Part shown: positions 1-8,648 of the stretch, piece after piece | Layout: each line of letters starts with the position of its first letter | Numbering within the stretch: position 1 is the stretch's first letter | Source of the DNA: Sphingomonas sp. Ant H11 | GTDB taxonomy: Bacteria; Pseudomonadota; Alphaproteobacteria; Sphingomonadales; Sphingomonadaceae | Direction of reading: 5' to 3' | Assembly: GCF_000797515.1 (NCBI RefSeq) | Contig: NZ_JSBN01000041.1 | Location: 1-38,685, forward strand | DNA: 38,685 nt | Notes under the pieces: generated by a model | What the model saw: only the letters and a program-made list of their open reading frames with translations | What the model was told of the DNA's origin: nothing | Database searches by the model: none | Program-made: the position numbers and the translations under genes

Positions 1-718
1 TGGCTCAAAGCGAGCAGCCCGGCCGCAGCCCCAGCGCGAGCGCGCCGCGCCAGCCGGGTCGACGGTCGATCCAGGCCAGTGCCAGCGCCAGGATCAGCAG
101 CCCGCACAGCCCCTCCTTTTGTGCGAGCGGTGCCGAAAACAGCACGGACGGCCACATCAGATAAAGCCACGCTGCGCGTCGTCCCGCGACTGCGCGGCCG
201 AGGCGGCGGCCCAATAAGACGATCAACCACGCCGCAGTGCCATCGATCAGTGTTCCGAGCGCCAGCACCGACGGCGTGGTAAATCCGGCAAGCGCGCCCC
301 AGCCCGCCAGAAGGAGCGGATAGAGTGGCGGGAACAGCGCGCGCCAGGCACTGCCGAAATATGGCTCGTGGATGACCAGGCCCTGGCCCGCAAGCAGACC
401 CTTGGCCAAATTGAGGTAGCTATTGGGGTCGCCCGTCGAGGTTCGCCCCACCGCGAACAGCGCGAAAGCGACGCGCACCACGATCAGGACGGTCGCCAAT
501 GCCGCGACCGGCAGCGGCGCGGGCGGATCGCGCAACAGGCGAAAGCCGAATCCTGCCAGGGCGATCCAGCCCAAGGCCACCACGATACTGGCGAGCGAAA
601 CGCCCCAGCGGCCGTCGAAATCGGGCAGCGCGGTCAACCCATAGAGAAGAAACACGCCGAGCGCGGCCTGCACGCCCCATTTGACGAGATTCTGGATCGG
701 GTTTGGTCCGACGGTCAC
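1..718 (-). CDS. Membrane glycosyltransferase-like protein (GT-C/PMT-ArnT style), C-terminus off the window, probable frameshift
   Basis: The visible 230 or so residues are mostly hydrophobic helices (about 14-32, 40-60, 70-92, 125-145, 155-170). Between helices lie GDPNSYLNLAKGLLAGQG, with Asp97, and then PPLYPLLLAGW. An acidic first loop and a PxYP motif are typical of lipid-linked-sugar transferases of the ArnT/PMT class, which act at the inner membrane; the donor and acceptor cannot be read. Translation starts at GTG and overlaps the motB stop codon (GTGA), so it is coupled to the end of the flagellar operon. The frame closes at position 5 after an implausible GLRPGCSL tail. One extra base near 26-27 would restore a reading GLAAGLLALSQ that continues past the edge, so I treat the stop as an indel artefact. 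The family call is by motif style; a role in modifying flagellar or surface glycans is inferred from position only. Confidence 0.55.
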
Positions 719-1623
719 TGACCGAAGCTGGTCGCGCGGTACAGCAAGGTAATCGCGACTCGGCGATTGCGCGGATCGGTGGGGTTGCCCTTGATGATCG
801 GTTCGCGGTCGGCGACGCCTTCGATGCGATTGAAGCGCGTTTCGCCAATGCCGCCTGCGGCCAGCCGACGCCGCGTTGCCTCGGCGCGCGCGCTCGACAG
901 CATCCAGTTGTTCATCGCCAGCGGGTCGCCATAGCCCAGGCTGTCGGTATGGCCGCGGATCATGATCGGGTTCTCGGTGTCCTTGATCGTTTGGGCGACA
1001 AGGCCGATCAGCGCCGAGGCGCGCGGTTCAAGCTGGGTCGTGCCCAGGTCGAACATCGAATAGTCGGCATCGTCGAGCAGATCGATCCGCAAGCCGTCGC
1101 GCGTCTGGACGAAGCGGACATGGTTGGACAGCTTGGCGAGATTGGGCGTTGCCGCCATTGCGCGCGCCATCTGGCGCTTCATCGTCTCGAAATTCTTGCG
1201 ATCCTCGGCGGATAGCGCTGCGCGATCCTTGAGCGTGCCCTTTTGCCCGGTGCCGACCTGTGCGCCGCCGACGGCGTCGGCCGGCACCGTCATCGAGCGC
1301 GTGCCGGTCTGCGATGCCTTATGCTGGTAATTGTCCTGGTCGGTGATCGAAGATCCGCCGAACAGGCCCATCGAGCCCGCGCTGTTTTCCTTCAGTTGCA
1401 CCAGAGTGGGCGAGAAATAGTCGGCGAGCGCCTTGCGCTGCTTTTCGTTGGTTGCACCCAGCAGCCACATCAGCAGGAAGAACGCCATCATCGCGGTGAC
1501 GAAATCGGCATAAGCGACCTTCCACGCGCCGCCGTGATGGCCGCCATGCCCTTCGATATAGACCTTCTTGTAGATGATCTTGGGCGGCAGGTTGGTGCCG
1601 TGCGGCGCGCGCGCGGTGGCCAT
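715..1623 (-). CDS. motB: Flagellar motor stator protein MotB
   Basis: MotB anchors the stator to peptidoglycan and carries the ion-accepting aspartate of the motor. The 302-residue length is close to E. coli MotB. A basic N-terminus is followed by one membrane helix (about 36-56) containing AYADFVTAMMAFFLLMWL. Asp40 in this motif is the equivalent of the proton-carrying Asp32 of E. coli. The C-terminal half is an OmpA-type peptidoglycan-binding domain with IRGHTDSLGYGD and a RAEATRRRLAAGGI helix. The gene follows motA in the usual order, 52 bp after its corrected stop. The short gap holds a fragment of an intergenic repeat that recurs near 18015. The ATG start is directly followed by the conserved N-terminal tail, so the start is well supported. 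Confidence 0.96.
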   Translation of the reverse strand: MATARAPHGTNLPPKIIYKKVYIEGHGGHHGGAWKVAYADFVTAMMAFFLLMWLLGATNEKQRKALADYFSPTLVQLKENSAGSMGLFGGSSITDQDNYQHKASQTGTRSMTVPADAVGGAQVGTGQKGTLKDRAALSAEDRKNFETMKRQMARAMAATPNLAKLSNHVRFVQTRDGLRIDLLDDADYSMFDLGTTQLEPRASALIGLVAQTIKDTENPIMIRGHTDSLGYGDPLAMNNWMLSSARAEATRRRLAAGGIGETRFNRIEGVADREPIIKGNPTDPRNRRVAITLLYRATSFGQ

Positions 1624-1675
1624 TAGCGGACACCGGCCAAAGAATTTTCACGCGAAGGCGTGGACCAGACCACGC

Positions 1676-2538
1676 TTACCGCCCCCGCAGACCGTCGAAC
1701 ACCTCGGCGAAGCGGGTTGGTTCGAGTGCGCGATGCCCGAGCGGGCGGCTTCGATGACGAGCGGCTGCGGGTGGCCGTGGAGCGAGGCGATGATGATCTG
1801 CTTGACGACGTGATAGATCGCGGCGTCGGCCTCGATGACCTGCTTCAGCCGGTTGGCGAGCGGGGCGACGATGCCGTACGCCAGCAGCACGCCCATGAAG
1901 GTGCCGACCAGCGCCGACCCGATCATCGCGCCCAGGATCGCGGGCGGCTTGTCGATCGAGCCCATCGTCTTGACCACGCCGAGCACCGCCGCGACGATGC
2001 CGAGTGCGGGCAGCGCATCCGCCAGCGTCGCGATGGTCCCTTGCGGGCCTTCGACTTCGTGGTGATGCGTCTTGATCATATTGTCCATCACGTCCTCGAC
2101 CGCATGGACGTCGAGCGTGCCCGACGACACCACCACCAGCCGCAATGTGTCGGCGATCAGGTTGACCAGCGTGTGGTCGGCGAGCAGGCGCGGATATTCG
2201 GCGAAGACGGCGGAGGATTGCGGATCCTCGACATGCGGTTCGAGTGCGATCGGCCCTTCGGTACGCAGCATCTTCATCAGCTTCGACACCAGGAAGATGA
2301 CGTCGAGATAATCCTGCTTCTTATATTTTGGGCCCTTGAACACCTTCATCAGGCCGCCGCCCAGCGCCTTCAGCTCCTTCATCGAATTGCCGATGATCAG
2401 CGCGCCGACCGCAGCACCGCCAATGATCAGCATTTCGTGGGGAATCGCTTCCATCACCGGGCCGAGCGCCCCGCCGGTGATCGCGAAGCCGCCGAAGATC
2501 ATCACGAGAAGGACGACAAGGCCGATGACGGGAAACAT
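1676..2538 (-). CDS. motA: Flagellar motor stator protein MotA (frameshift near its 3' end)
   Basis: MotA forms the ion channel of the stator around MotB and pushes on FliG. Helices are visible at about 2-19 and 33-52, then a long cytoplasmic loop, then two helices containing ALPALGIVAAVLGVV and GTFMGVLLAYG, the standard MotA pattern of the proton-driven E. coli type. The raw frame runs on to 1648 with a senseless tail after GIAHSNQP. Adding one base in the GGG run at about 1713-1715 restores RFAEVFDGLRGR and a TAA at 1676-1678, giving 287 residues, the normal length. The gene lies 128 bp downstream of flgL, so it may have its own promoter, but I see no convincing one. The apparent indel is one of many in this window and is probably a sequence error. 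Confidence 0.94.
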
Positions 2539-2666
2539 GAGTCGCGGGGTGCCCCTTTTTGGCCCGCCCTACAGAAGGCGTGCGGTATTTCTGAGGGTTA
2601 GCGCGGATACGTCGCCAATCGGTTAACCACGCAGGGTATTTTTGTTCGGGCGCGCTGTGCGCGCGG

Positions 2667-3586
2667 TCATTTCAGATAGTCGAACAGAGAAAGCTGGCCG
2701 AGCTTGGTGAAGCTCGCCTGCGTTGCCTGCAGGATCGTCATCGTCTTTTGCAGATCGACGATCGCTGTGGAAATATCGGTATCCTCAAGCGCGGTGCGGT
2801 CCACTTCGCGCGCGCCCGCGGCGTCGGTCGCCTGGGACGAGACGATATCGAGGCGGGCGGCGCGCGCACCGACCGAACCCTGCACGTCCGATACCTGGTT
2901 GAGCGCCGACTGGATCGCGGTGGCGGCGGTGCCCGATGCGGCAGTGGCGGTTGCCGTGCCACCGGCGTTGAGCGCCGAAATGTAGGTCGACAACACCGCG
3001 AAAATATCGGTGGTGCCGCCCTTGCCGTCGGAGATCCCGCCAAACACGCGCTGCGCGCTGTCGGTCGCGCGGACGTCGGTGCCGTCGCAACGGGAATCGC
3101 GGGGACTTCACCGGTTCCGTCGAACGTGACGGTCCCGTCGGCGGCCTGCGTGACCGCGCCCTTGCCCGTCGCCGCCGCGAACAGCGGCTGGCCGCGCGCA
3201 TCGGTCGTTCCCGCCAAGTTCACCAGATCGTCGCGGATGCTTTGCAGCTCGGTCGCGATCGCCTTGCGATTGGCGTCGTTCAGCGTGCCGTTGGCGGCCT
3301 GGGTGGTCAGTTCGGCGGCACGCTGGAGCTGCGAGGTGACGGCGGTGAGCGTCGTGTCGGATTGCTGCAGCAACGATTTTGCGAGGCTGATATTGCTGGC
3401 ATAAGCGGTGTTGTCGGCATTGGCCTGTTTGATCGCGCTGAGGCGATTATAGGCGACCACGTCCTGCGAGGGCGCGGTGATCTTCTTGCCCGTCGCGATC
3501 TGGGTGTTGAGCGTGTCCGCCTGCGCCGACAGCTTGCCGAGCTGCGATGCGCCGGTGGCGTAGAATTGGCTGGTCCCGATTTGCAT
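2667..3586 (-). CDS. flgL: Flagellar hook-filament junction protein FlgL (frameshifted)
   Basis: FlgL (HAP3) is exported through the flagellar type III system and joins the hook to the filament. The start MQIGTSQFYATGASQLGKL and the following coiled-coil region with GKKITAPSQDVVAYNRLSAI are the flagellin-like N-terminal D0/D1 region. The matching C-terminal helix ends in SFTKLGQLSLFDYLK. The two halves lie in different frames. One missing base at about 3087 breaks the protein; restoring a C there gives IPVGDGTDVRATDSAQRVFG, a very typical FlgL stretch, and a product of 306 residues. The gene starts 8 bp after the flgK stop, so it is in the flg operon. The break is probably a sequencing error. 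Confidence 0.93.
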
Positions 3587-3594
3587 GGCGGCCT

Positions 3595-4941
3595 CTAGTG
3601 GATATCGAGAATCGACTGCAGCGTGTCGCGCGCGACCTGGATCACCCGGCTCGATGCTTGATAGGCCTGCTGAAAGCGCAGCAGGTCGACTGCTTCGCTG
3701 TCGAGATTGACACCCGACACGGCATCGCGCGCGGCGACCGCATTGTCGCGAATGGCACTTTGCGCATCGGCGACTTGCTTGCGATTGGCCAGCGTCGATG
3801 CGTTGCTGGAAATCAACGCGGTCGTGTTGGCTTCGAACGCGCCGCTCGTGCGCAGCGTATCGAGATTGGCGAGATTGCTGTTATCGCGCACGCCCTTACC
3901 CGCCCCAGCGGCGGCGACACCGCGCGGATCGGTCAGCGACAGCGAAATGTCGGTCGGCGTGGTGCCGACCGAGAACAACGCAGCCCCGCTTTTGCCGTCG
4001 AGGTCGTTGCCCTGCGCCTGCACGGCGTTGACGCCATCGGTAAAGGCGGTGGCGATGGTGTTGAGCTTGGTGCGCGCGTCCGCGATGCGGGCCGCGCCAT
4101 CGATGACACCGGCGAGCGCGCCGCCATTGGGCGTGACGGTCGAAACCGCTTGCTGCGTATGGAGCGCAAAGGACACCGTGCCATCGGTGCCGCGCGCGAA
4201 CGTGACGTTGGCGGCCTGATTGGCTTCGACGAAGGTCGGCCCACCGGCATTGCCGAGTTTGACCGTTGCGCGCCCGACCGAATCGGTTGTCACCGTGATA
4301 TCGGAGATGGCGCTGATCTGATCCAGGATGGCATCGCGCTGATCGGCCAATTGGGCGGCACCGTTCGACCCCGGCGTGACGCGGCCGAGCCCCTCATTCA
4401 CCTTGGCGAGCGACGCGCCCAGCGTGTTGAGCGTGGCAACGGCATTGTCGGCCGTGGCATCCACATCGGCATCGAGATTGTTGAGCGCCTTGCCGGTTGC
4501 GGTGAAGCTGTTGGCGACCGAGCTGGCCTGTTCGAGCAGCGCGCTGCGCGGTGTGGTCGAGGTCGGGTCGGCGGCGACGGCCTTGGCGGCATTGAAGAAC
4601 CCGGTCAGGCGGTCGCCCAATTGGTTGCCGGTGAGCGCGGTTTCGATCCGGTCGAGCCAGGCAATGCCGGTTTCGCTCCGCGCGAGGTCCGCGCTTGCAT
4701 TGCGCACATCGGCCGCGCGCAGCGAATCCGCCGCGCGCGTGACCCCGGCGACCGAAACGCCCTGCCCGGTGGTCGTCGCATTGTTGGCGGTCAGGCTGTT
4801 GGCCGGGGCGATCTCGCGCAAATCGGTCGTGCGCTTGGCATAGCCGGGCGTACTCGCGTTGGAGATGTTCTCGGAGACGGTGGTCAGCGCGGTCTGATAC
4901 GCGCGCACGCCACTCGCACCGATGCCGAGCAGATCACTCAC
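3595..4941 (-). CDS. flgK: Flagellar hook-associated protein FlgK
   Basis: FlgK (HAP1) is the first junction protein on the distal end of the hook. The N-terminus has the rod/hook family signature TVSENISNASTPGYAKR, where SxNIxNxxTPGY is the shared motif of hook and rod proteins. The C-terminal VNLDSEAVDLLRFQQAYQAS is the paired conserved helix. Its 448 residues are shorter than the enteric protein (about 545), so the exposed middle domain is reduced, which is common in alphaproteobacteria. Translation starts at GTG overlapping the flgJ stop (GTGA), showing tight translational coupling. The frame is intact. Confidence 0.96.
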   Translation of the reverse strand: MSDLLGIGASGVRAYQTALTTVSENISNASTPGYAKRTTDLREIAPANSLTANNATTTGQGVSVAGVTRAADSLRAADVRNASADLARSETGIAWLDRIETALTGNQLGDRLTGFFNAAKAVAADPTSTTPRSALLEQASSVANSFTATGKALNNLDADVDATADNAVATLNTLGASLAKVNEGLGRVTPGSNGAAQLADQRDAILDQISAISDITVTTDSVGRATVKLGNAGGPTFVEANQAANVTFARGTDGTVSFALHTQQAVSTVTPNGGALAGVIDGAARIADARTKLNTIATAFTDGVNAVQAQGNDLDGKSGAALFSVGTTPTDISLSLTDPRGVAAAGAGKGVRDNSNLANLDTLRTSGAFEANTTALISSNASTLANRKQVADAQSAIRDNAVAARDAVSGVNLDSEAVDLLRFQQAYQASSRVIQVARDTLQSILDIH

Positions 4942-5282
4942 GGCTGATCACCCGGGGGATCGGCCTGCAATCCCTTTTGCGATTTCGCGAGGAAATCGGT
5001 CATCGCCTTGCCGATGCCGAGCGGCGCATGCTCGGCCATGCTCTGCGCGAGTTGCGTGCTTTGCATGTCCTTGAAGGTGTCCATGCCCTTCGATCCGAAC
5101 AGCGTGTCCTCGGCGAGATGCGTCGAATGCATCGCCTTTACCATCATGTTGGTGAAGACGGCTTCGAACTTCTTGCCTGCGGCTTCCAGATTGGCGCGGC
5201 TTTGCAGGCGGCTGGTGTCGACTCCGACGCCAGCCGAAATGGCGGGTGCCGCGACCGGCGTGATGGCAGGAATCTCGCTCAC
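4938..5282 (-). CDS. flgJ: Rod-binding protein FlgJ, short form without muramidase domain
   Basis: FlgJ assists rod assembly in the periplasm. This 114-residue protein covers only the N-terminal rod-binding domain: AAGKKFEAVFTNMMVKAMHS and LFGSKGMDTFKDMQSTQLAQ match the conserved core. There is no C-terminal glucosaminidase domain as in E. coli and Salmonella. The wall-cutting role is therefore likely supplied in trans, and a lytic transglycosylase gene is present at 14254 in the same locus. Translation starts at GTG overlapping the flgI stop (GTGA), and its own stop overlaps the flgK start, so flgI, flgJ and flgK form a coupled set. Confidence 0.92.
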   Translation of the reverse strand: MSEIPAITPVAAPAISAGVGVDTSRLQSRANLEAAGKKFEAVFTNMMVKAMHSTHLAEDTLFGSKGMDTFKDMQSTQLAQSMAEHAPLGIGKAMTDFLAKSQKGLQADPPGDQP

Positions 5283-6374
5283 AAGATGATCAGCTCCGCC
5301 TTGAGCGCACCGGCTTCCTTCAACGCTTCCAGGATCGCGACCAGATCGGCGGGCGACGCCCCGATCGCATTGACCGCCTTGACCACGTCGGAGAGCTTGG
5401 GGCCGGGCTCGATCAGGAACATCGGGTGCTTTTCCTCATCGACCGCAACTGCGGACTTCTGTTCCTTGGTGGTCTGGCCCTGGCTGAACGGGGCGGGCTG
5501 GCTCGCCTTTTCGGTTTCGTCGATGCGGACGGTCAGCTTGCCATGGGTGACGGCGGCGCTGCCGACGCGCACGGTGGAGTTGATCACAACCGTGCCGGTG
5601 CGCGCATTGACGATCACCTTGGCCGAGGGTTCAGCCGAGACAACGTCGAGATTTTCGATCTCGCTCATCAGCGTCGCCCGCACATCGCCACCGATCGGCG
5701 CGCGTACCGATACCGACACAGCATCGACCGCTTGCGCGCTGCCCGCCCCTAACCGCGAATTGATCGCGGCGGCGACATTCTGCGCGGTGGTGAAATCGGC
5801 GCGGGTGAGGTTGTAGGTCAGCACCGGCGTGGTTTCGAACCCCGTCTGCACTGTACGCTCGACCGTCGCGCCTTCGGGAATGCGGCCGGCCGAGGGGATG
5901 TTGACGACGATTTGCGATCCGTCCTTGCCCTCAGCGCCCAGGCCGCCGACCGCCAGGTTGCCCTGCGCCATCGCATAGATCTGGCCATCGGCACCGAGCA
6001 GCGGCGTCAGGATCAGAGCGCCGCCGCGCAGCGACTTGGCCTTGCCCATCGAGGCGACGGTGATGTCGAGCTTCTGGCCCGGCTTGGCGAAGGGGGGGCA
6101 AATCGGCGGTGATCAGCACTACGGCGGCGTTCTTCAGGCCGGGGTTGACGTTCGAGGGGAGTTGCAGGCCGAAGCGCGAGGCGACCGCCTTCATCGACTG
6201 GATGGTATATTCGAGATTGTCGTCGCCCGTGCCGGGCAGCCCCACGACGATGCCATAACCCGTCAGCTGGTTCGACCGGATGCCCTGGAAGCCGCCGAGA
6301 TCCTTGATCCGGTCGGCATAAGCGGGCGTCGCCACGGTCAGCGCGACGAGCAAGGCGATCAGGAAGCGACGCAT
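5279..6374 (-). CDS. flgI: Flagellar P-ring protein FlgI (frameshifted)
   Basis: FlgI builds the periplasmic P-ring around the rod. A signal peptide (MRRFLIALLVALTVATPAYA) is followed by DRIKDLGGFQGIRSNQLTGY and GLPGTGD, the hallmark start of mature FlgI. The C-terminus DLVAILEALKEAGALKAELI is equally typical. The frame is broken at a run of seven G (6092-6098). With six G the reading becomes TADLPPFAKPGQKLDITVAS and the protein is 364 residues, the normal length. This is an insertion in the longest homopolymer of the gene, so it is probably a sequencing error. FlgA (12875) would be its chaperone. Confidence 0.95.
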
Positions 6375-6385
6375 CCGGGCAATCC

Positions 6386-7081
6386 TCAGAAGGGGCTAAC
6401 GACGGAGAAGAACCGGCTGAGCCAGCCCTGGCGGCTGGCACGTGCGACATCGCCCTTGCCGGTATAGGCGATCTGCGCATCGGCCACGCGCGTGGACAAA
6501 ACGCGGTTGTCGGCGTCGATGTCGGCGACGCGGATCAGGCCCTTGATCTGCACGAATTCATCGCCGCGATTGAGCGTGACGCGCTTTTGGCCCTGGACCA
6601 GCATCGTGCCGTTGGGGAAAACCTGGCTGACGGTGACGCTGACTTCGCCCGACAGCGTGTTCGACTGGTCGGTCGCGCCCTGGCCGGTGAAGCTGCGCGT
6701 GCCGCTTGCGCTCGCGTCGGTGCCCTTGAACAGCGACAGGGCACCGGTGGTCGGCGGCGTGATGCCGAGGCCGCCGCTCGAATCGAGTTTGGAACTCGCC
6801 GATTTGGAGGCGGCGGTGCGCTCGACCAGCACGATCGTCAGCGGATCGCCGACGCGGCGGGCGCGCGTGCCTTCGTACAATGCGGCATAGCCTTGCGAGA
6901 CCTGGAAGATCGACCCGGTCGCGGCCGGTGGGGCGGCGGGCGGCGGCGGCGGGAAGGCCGCCGAGAAATCGACCGGCGGCTTCTTCTTGCCGAACAGATT
7001 CGCGTTGGCGGCGCTGGGGGCCAGCAGGGCGGCGACGATCAGGCCGATTCGGAGGGCGGATGGTTTCATCGGATTAACCAT
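6386..7081 (-). CDS. flgH: Flagellar L-ring protein FlgH, apparently without a lipobox cysteine
   Basis: FlgH forms the outer-membrane L-ring. The body has the family motifs YEGTRARRVGDPLTIVLVE and, near the end, GLIRVADIDADNRVLSTRVADAQIAYTG split over two strands of the core. The start is either the first Met, whose ATG overlaps the flgG stop by one base (TGATG), or Met5 (MKPSALRIG). The signal sequence ends LLAPSAANA before NLFGKKKPP. FlgH is usually a lipoprotein with Leu-x-Gly-Cys; here I find no cysteine in the protein at all, so the signal looks like a type I signal peptide. The segment after it is rich in proline (PPPPPAAPPA). The frame is intact. Confidence 0.94.
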   Translation of the reverse strand: MVNPMKPSALRIGLIVAALLAPSAANANLFGKKKPPVDFSAAFPPPPPAAPPAATGSIFQVSQGYAALYEGTRARRVGDPLTIVLVERTAASKSASSKLDSSGGLGITPPTTGALSLFKGTDASASGTRSFTGQGATDQSNTLSGEVSVTVSQVFPNGTMLVQGQKRVTLNRGDEFVQIKGLIRVADIDADNRVLSTRVADAQIAYTGKGDVARASRQGWLSRFFSVVSPF

Positions 7082-7869
7082 CAGATATTTTGGTTAACAT
7101 ATTTGAGCATTTCGTCGGTGGCCGAGATCATTTTTGAATTGACCTCATAGGCGCGCTGCGTCTCGATCATGTCGACCAGCTCCTCCACGACGTTGACGTT
7201 GGAGCCTTCGAGCTGCCCCTGGCGGATGTTGCCGCGCCCATCCTGCCCGGCCACGCCGAGATTGGCGGCACCACTGGCCGAGGTTTCGACCAGGTAATTG
7301 TCGCCCTTGTTGAGCAGCCCCCCCGCATTGGGGAAGCTGGCCACCTGGATCTGGCCGAGCTGGGTCGAGCCGGTCTGCCCCGACACGATCGCCGAGACGG
7401 TGCCATCGGTGCCGATGGTGATGCCGCTGGCATTTTCGGGGATGGTGATGCCGGGCTGCACTTGATAGCCCTCGCTGGTGACGAGCAGGCCTTCGGGCGA
7501 ACGCGAGAAATTGCCGGCGCGGGTGTAGCCGAGCGTGCCGCCGGGCATCTGCACCTGGAAATAGCCGTCGCCGTCGAGCGCGAGATCGAGGCTGCCATTG
7601 GTCTGCTGAAACGACCCTTGCGTGTCGATCCGCGCGGTTCCCTGCACCCGCACGCCGGTGCCGAGGTTCAGGCCGGTGGCATATTTGGATTCGGCGGTGC
7701 TCGGTGCGCCCGGCGCGGTAACGGTCTGGTACGCCAGCGTCTCGAACGCCGCGCGATCCTTCTTGTACGCGGTCGTGTTGACGTTCGCGAGGTTGTTCGA
7801 GATGACGCGCATGCGCATGTCCTGGGCATCGATCCCAGTCCGCGCGATTTGCATGGCTGCACTACCCAT
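7081..7869 (-). CDS. flgG: Flagellar distal rod protein FlgG
   Basis: FlgG makes the distal rod. The N-terminus reads IDAQDMRMRVISNNLANVNT followed by TAYKKDRAAFE, the rod-protein signature; the C-terminus EELVDMIETQRAYEVNSKMI is diagnostic of FlgG/FlgF. At 262 residues it has the usual FlgG length. The flgH start overlaps its stop by one base, and flgF ends 12 bp upstream, in the order found across Proteobacteria. The frame is intact. Confidence 0.96.
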   Translation of the reverse strand: MGSAAMQIARTGIDAQDMRMRVISNNLANVNTTAYKKDRAAFETLAYQTVTAPGAPSTAESKYATGLNLGTGVRVQGTARIDTQGSFQQTNGSLDLALDGDGYFQVQMPGGTLGYTRAGNFSRSPEGLLVTSEGYQVQPGITIPENASGITIGTDGTVSAIVSGQTGSTQLGQIQVASFPNAGGLLNKGDNYLVETSASGAANLGVAGQDGRGNIRQGQLEGSNVNVVEELVDMIETQRAYEVNSKMISATDEMLKYVNQNI

Positions 7870-7881
7870 GGTCTATTCCCT

Positions 7882-8625
7882 TCAAGACGGCAGCCGCATC
7901 ACAGATGCGGCGCTTTCATCCATGTCCTTGGCCGATTTCATCAAATTGGCCTGGACTTCGTAGCTGCGCTGATTCTCGATCATATCGACCAGCGCTTGCG
8001 TCATGTTGACGTTGGACCCCTCGAGCGCACCGGTCTCGAGCTTGGCGTCAAGGTCGCTCGGCAGCACGCCGCCACCCTTGACGTGCAGCAAATTGTCGGT
8101 GCCCTTCACCGTCTCCGACCCCTTCGGGCTGGCGAGCTTCAGCGTGTCGATCACTTGCGGGTTGCGGGCGTCGCCGCCCAGCGGGACGATCGACAGCTTG
8201 CCGTCCTCGGAGATCGAAATGCTCTGCGCGGGCGGGACGGTGATCGGGCCCCCCGACCCGATCACCGGGAACCCGTCGCCGGTCTGCAGCACGCCCGAAG
8301 CGCGACCTGCAAATCGCCGCGGCGGGTATAGGCTTCGCTCCCGTCGGTCGCTTGCACCGCGAGCCAGCTTTCGCCGGTGATCGCAATGTCGAGCGACCGC
8401 CCGGTCTGCTGGATCGCGCCGGGCTTGCGATCGGCGTCGACCACTTCGGCCGAGGCCGGGGGTGCGGGTGTCGAAATCGGAGCCTTGCAGCGACAGCCGG
8501 TCGAACACGACGCGATCGGCGCGAAAGCCGGTCGTGGACGCGTTCGCCATATTGTTGGCGATCGCCGCCTGCGACGCGAGATGCGCCTTGAGGCCCGAGG
8601 CCGCCGTATAGACCAGCTTGTCCAT
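7882..8625 (-). CDS. flgF: Flagellar proximal rod protein FlgF (two compensating frameshifts)
   Basis: FlgF is a proximal rod component. The start MDKLVYTAASGLKAHLASQA with IANNMANASTTGF and the end ALVDMIENQRSYEVQANLMK are typical. The open frame is continuous for 247 residues but its centre is nonsense. An extra G in the run 8458-8462 and a missing base near 8303 put the stretch between them in the wrong frame. With both corrected it reads VDADRKPG, then GRSLDIAITGESWLAVQ, then YTRRGDLQVAPSGVLQTGDG, the expected rod-protein core. Because the two shifts cancel, an automatic annotation would call this gene intact while getting about 53 residues wrong. Confidence 0.9.
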   Translation of the reverse strand: MDKLVYTAASGLKAHLASQAAIANNMANASTTGFRADRVVFDRLSLQGSDFDTRTPGLGRSGRRRSQARRDPADRAVARHCDHRRKLARGASDRRERSLYPPRRFAGRASGVLQTGDGFPVIGSGGPITVPPAQSISISEDGKLSIVPLGGDARNPQVIDTLKLASPKGSETVKGTDNLLHVKGGGVLPSDLDAKLETGALEGSNVNMTQALVDMIENQRSYEVQANLMKSAKDMDESAASVMRLPS

Positions 8626-8648
8626 GCTATGCTCCGATTAGGCTCCTG

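Noticed and set aside
2600..2640. A sigma-54 promoter for motA (TGGCGAC-GTAT-CCGC on the minus strand)
   Set aside because: It keeps GG-N10-GC spacing but only TGGC of the -24 box and GC of the -12 box match; too weak to list in such GC-rich sequence.
2646..2664. GCGCGC hairpin after flgL as a terminator
   Set aside because: On the flgL strand the stem is followed by a run of A, not T, so it does not fit a Rho-independent terminator for that gene.
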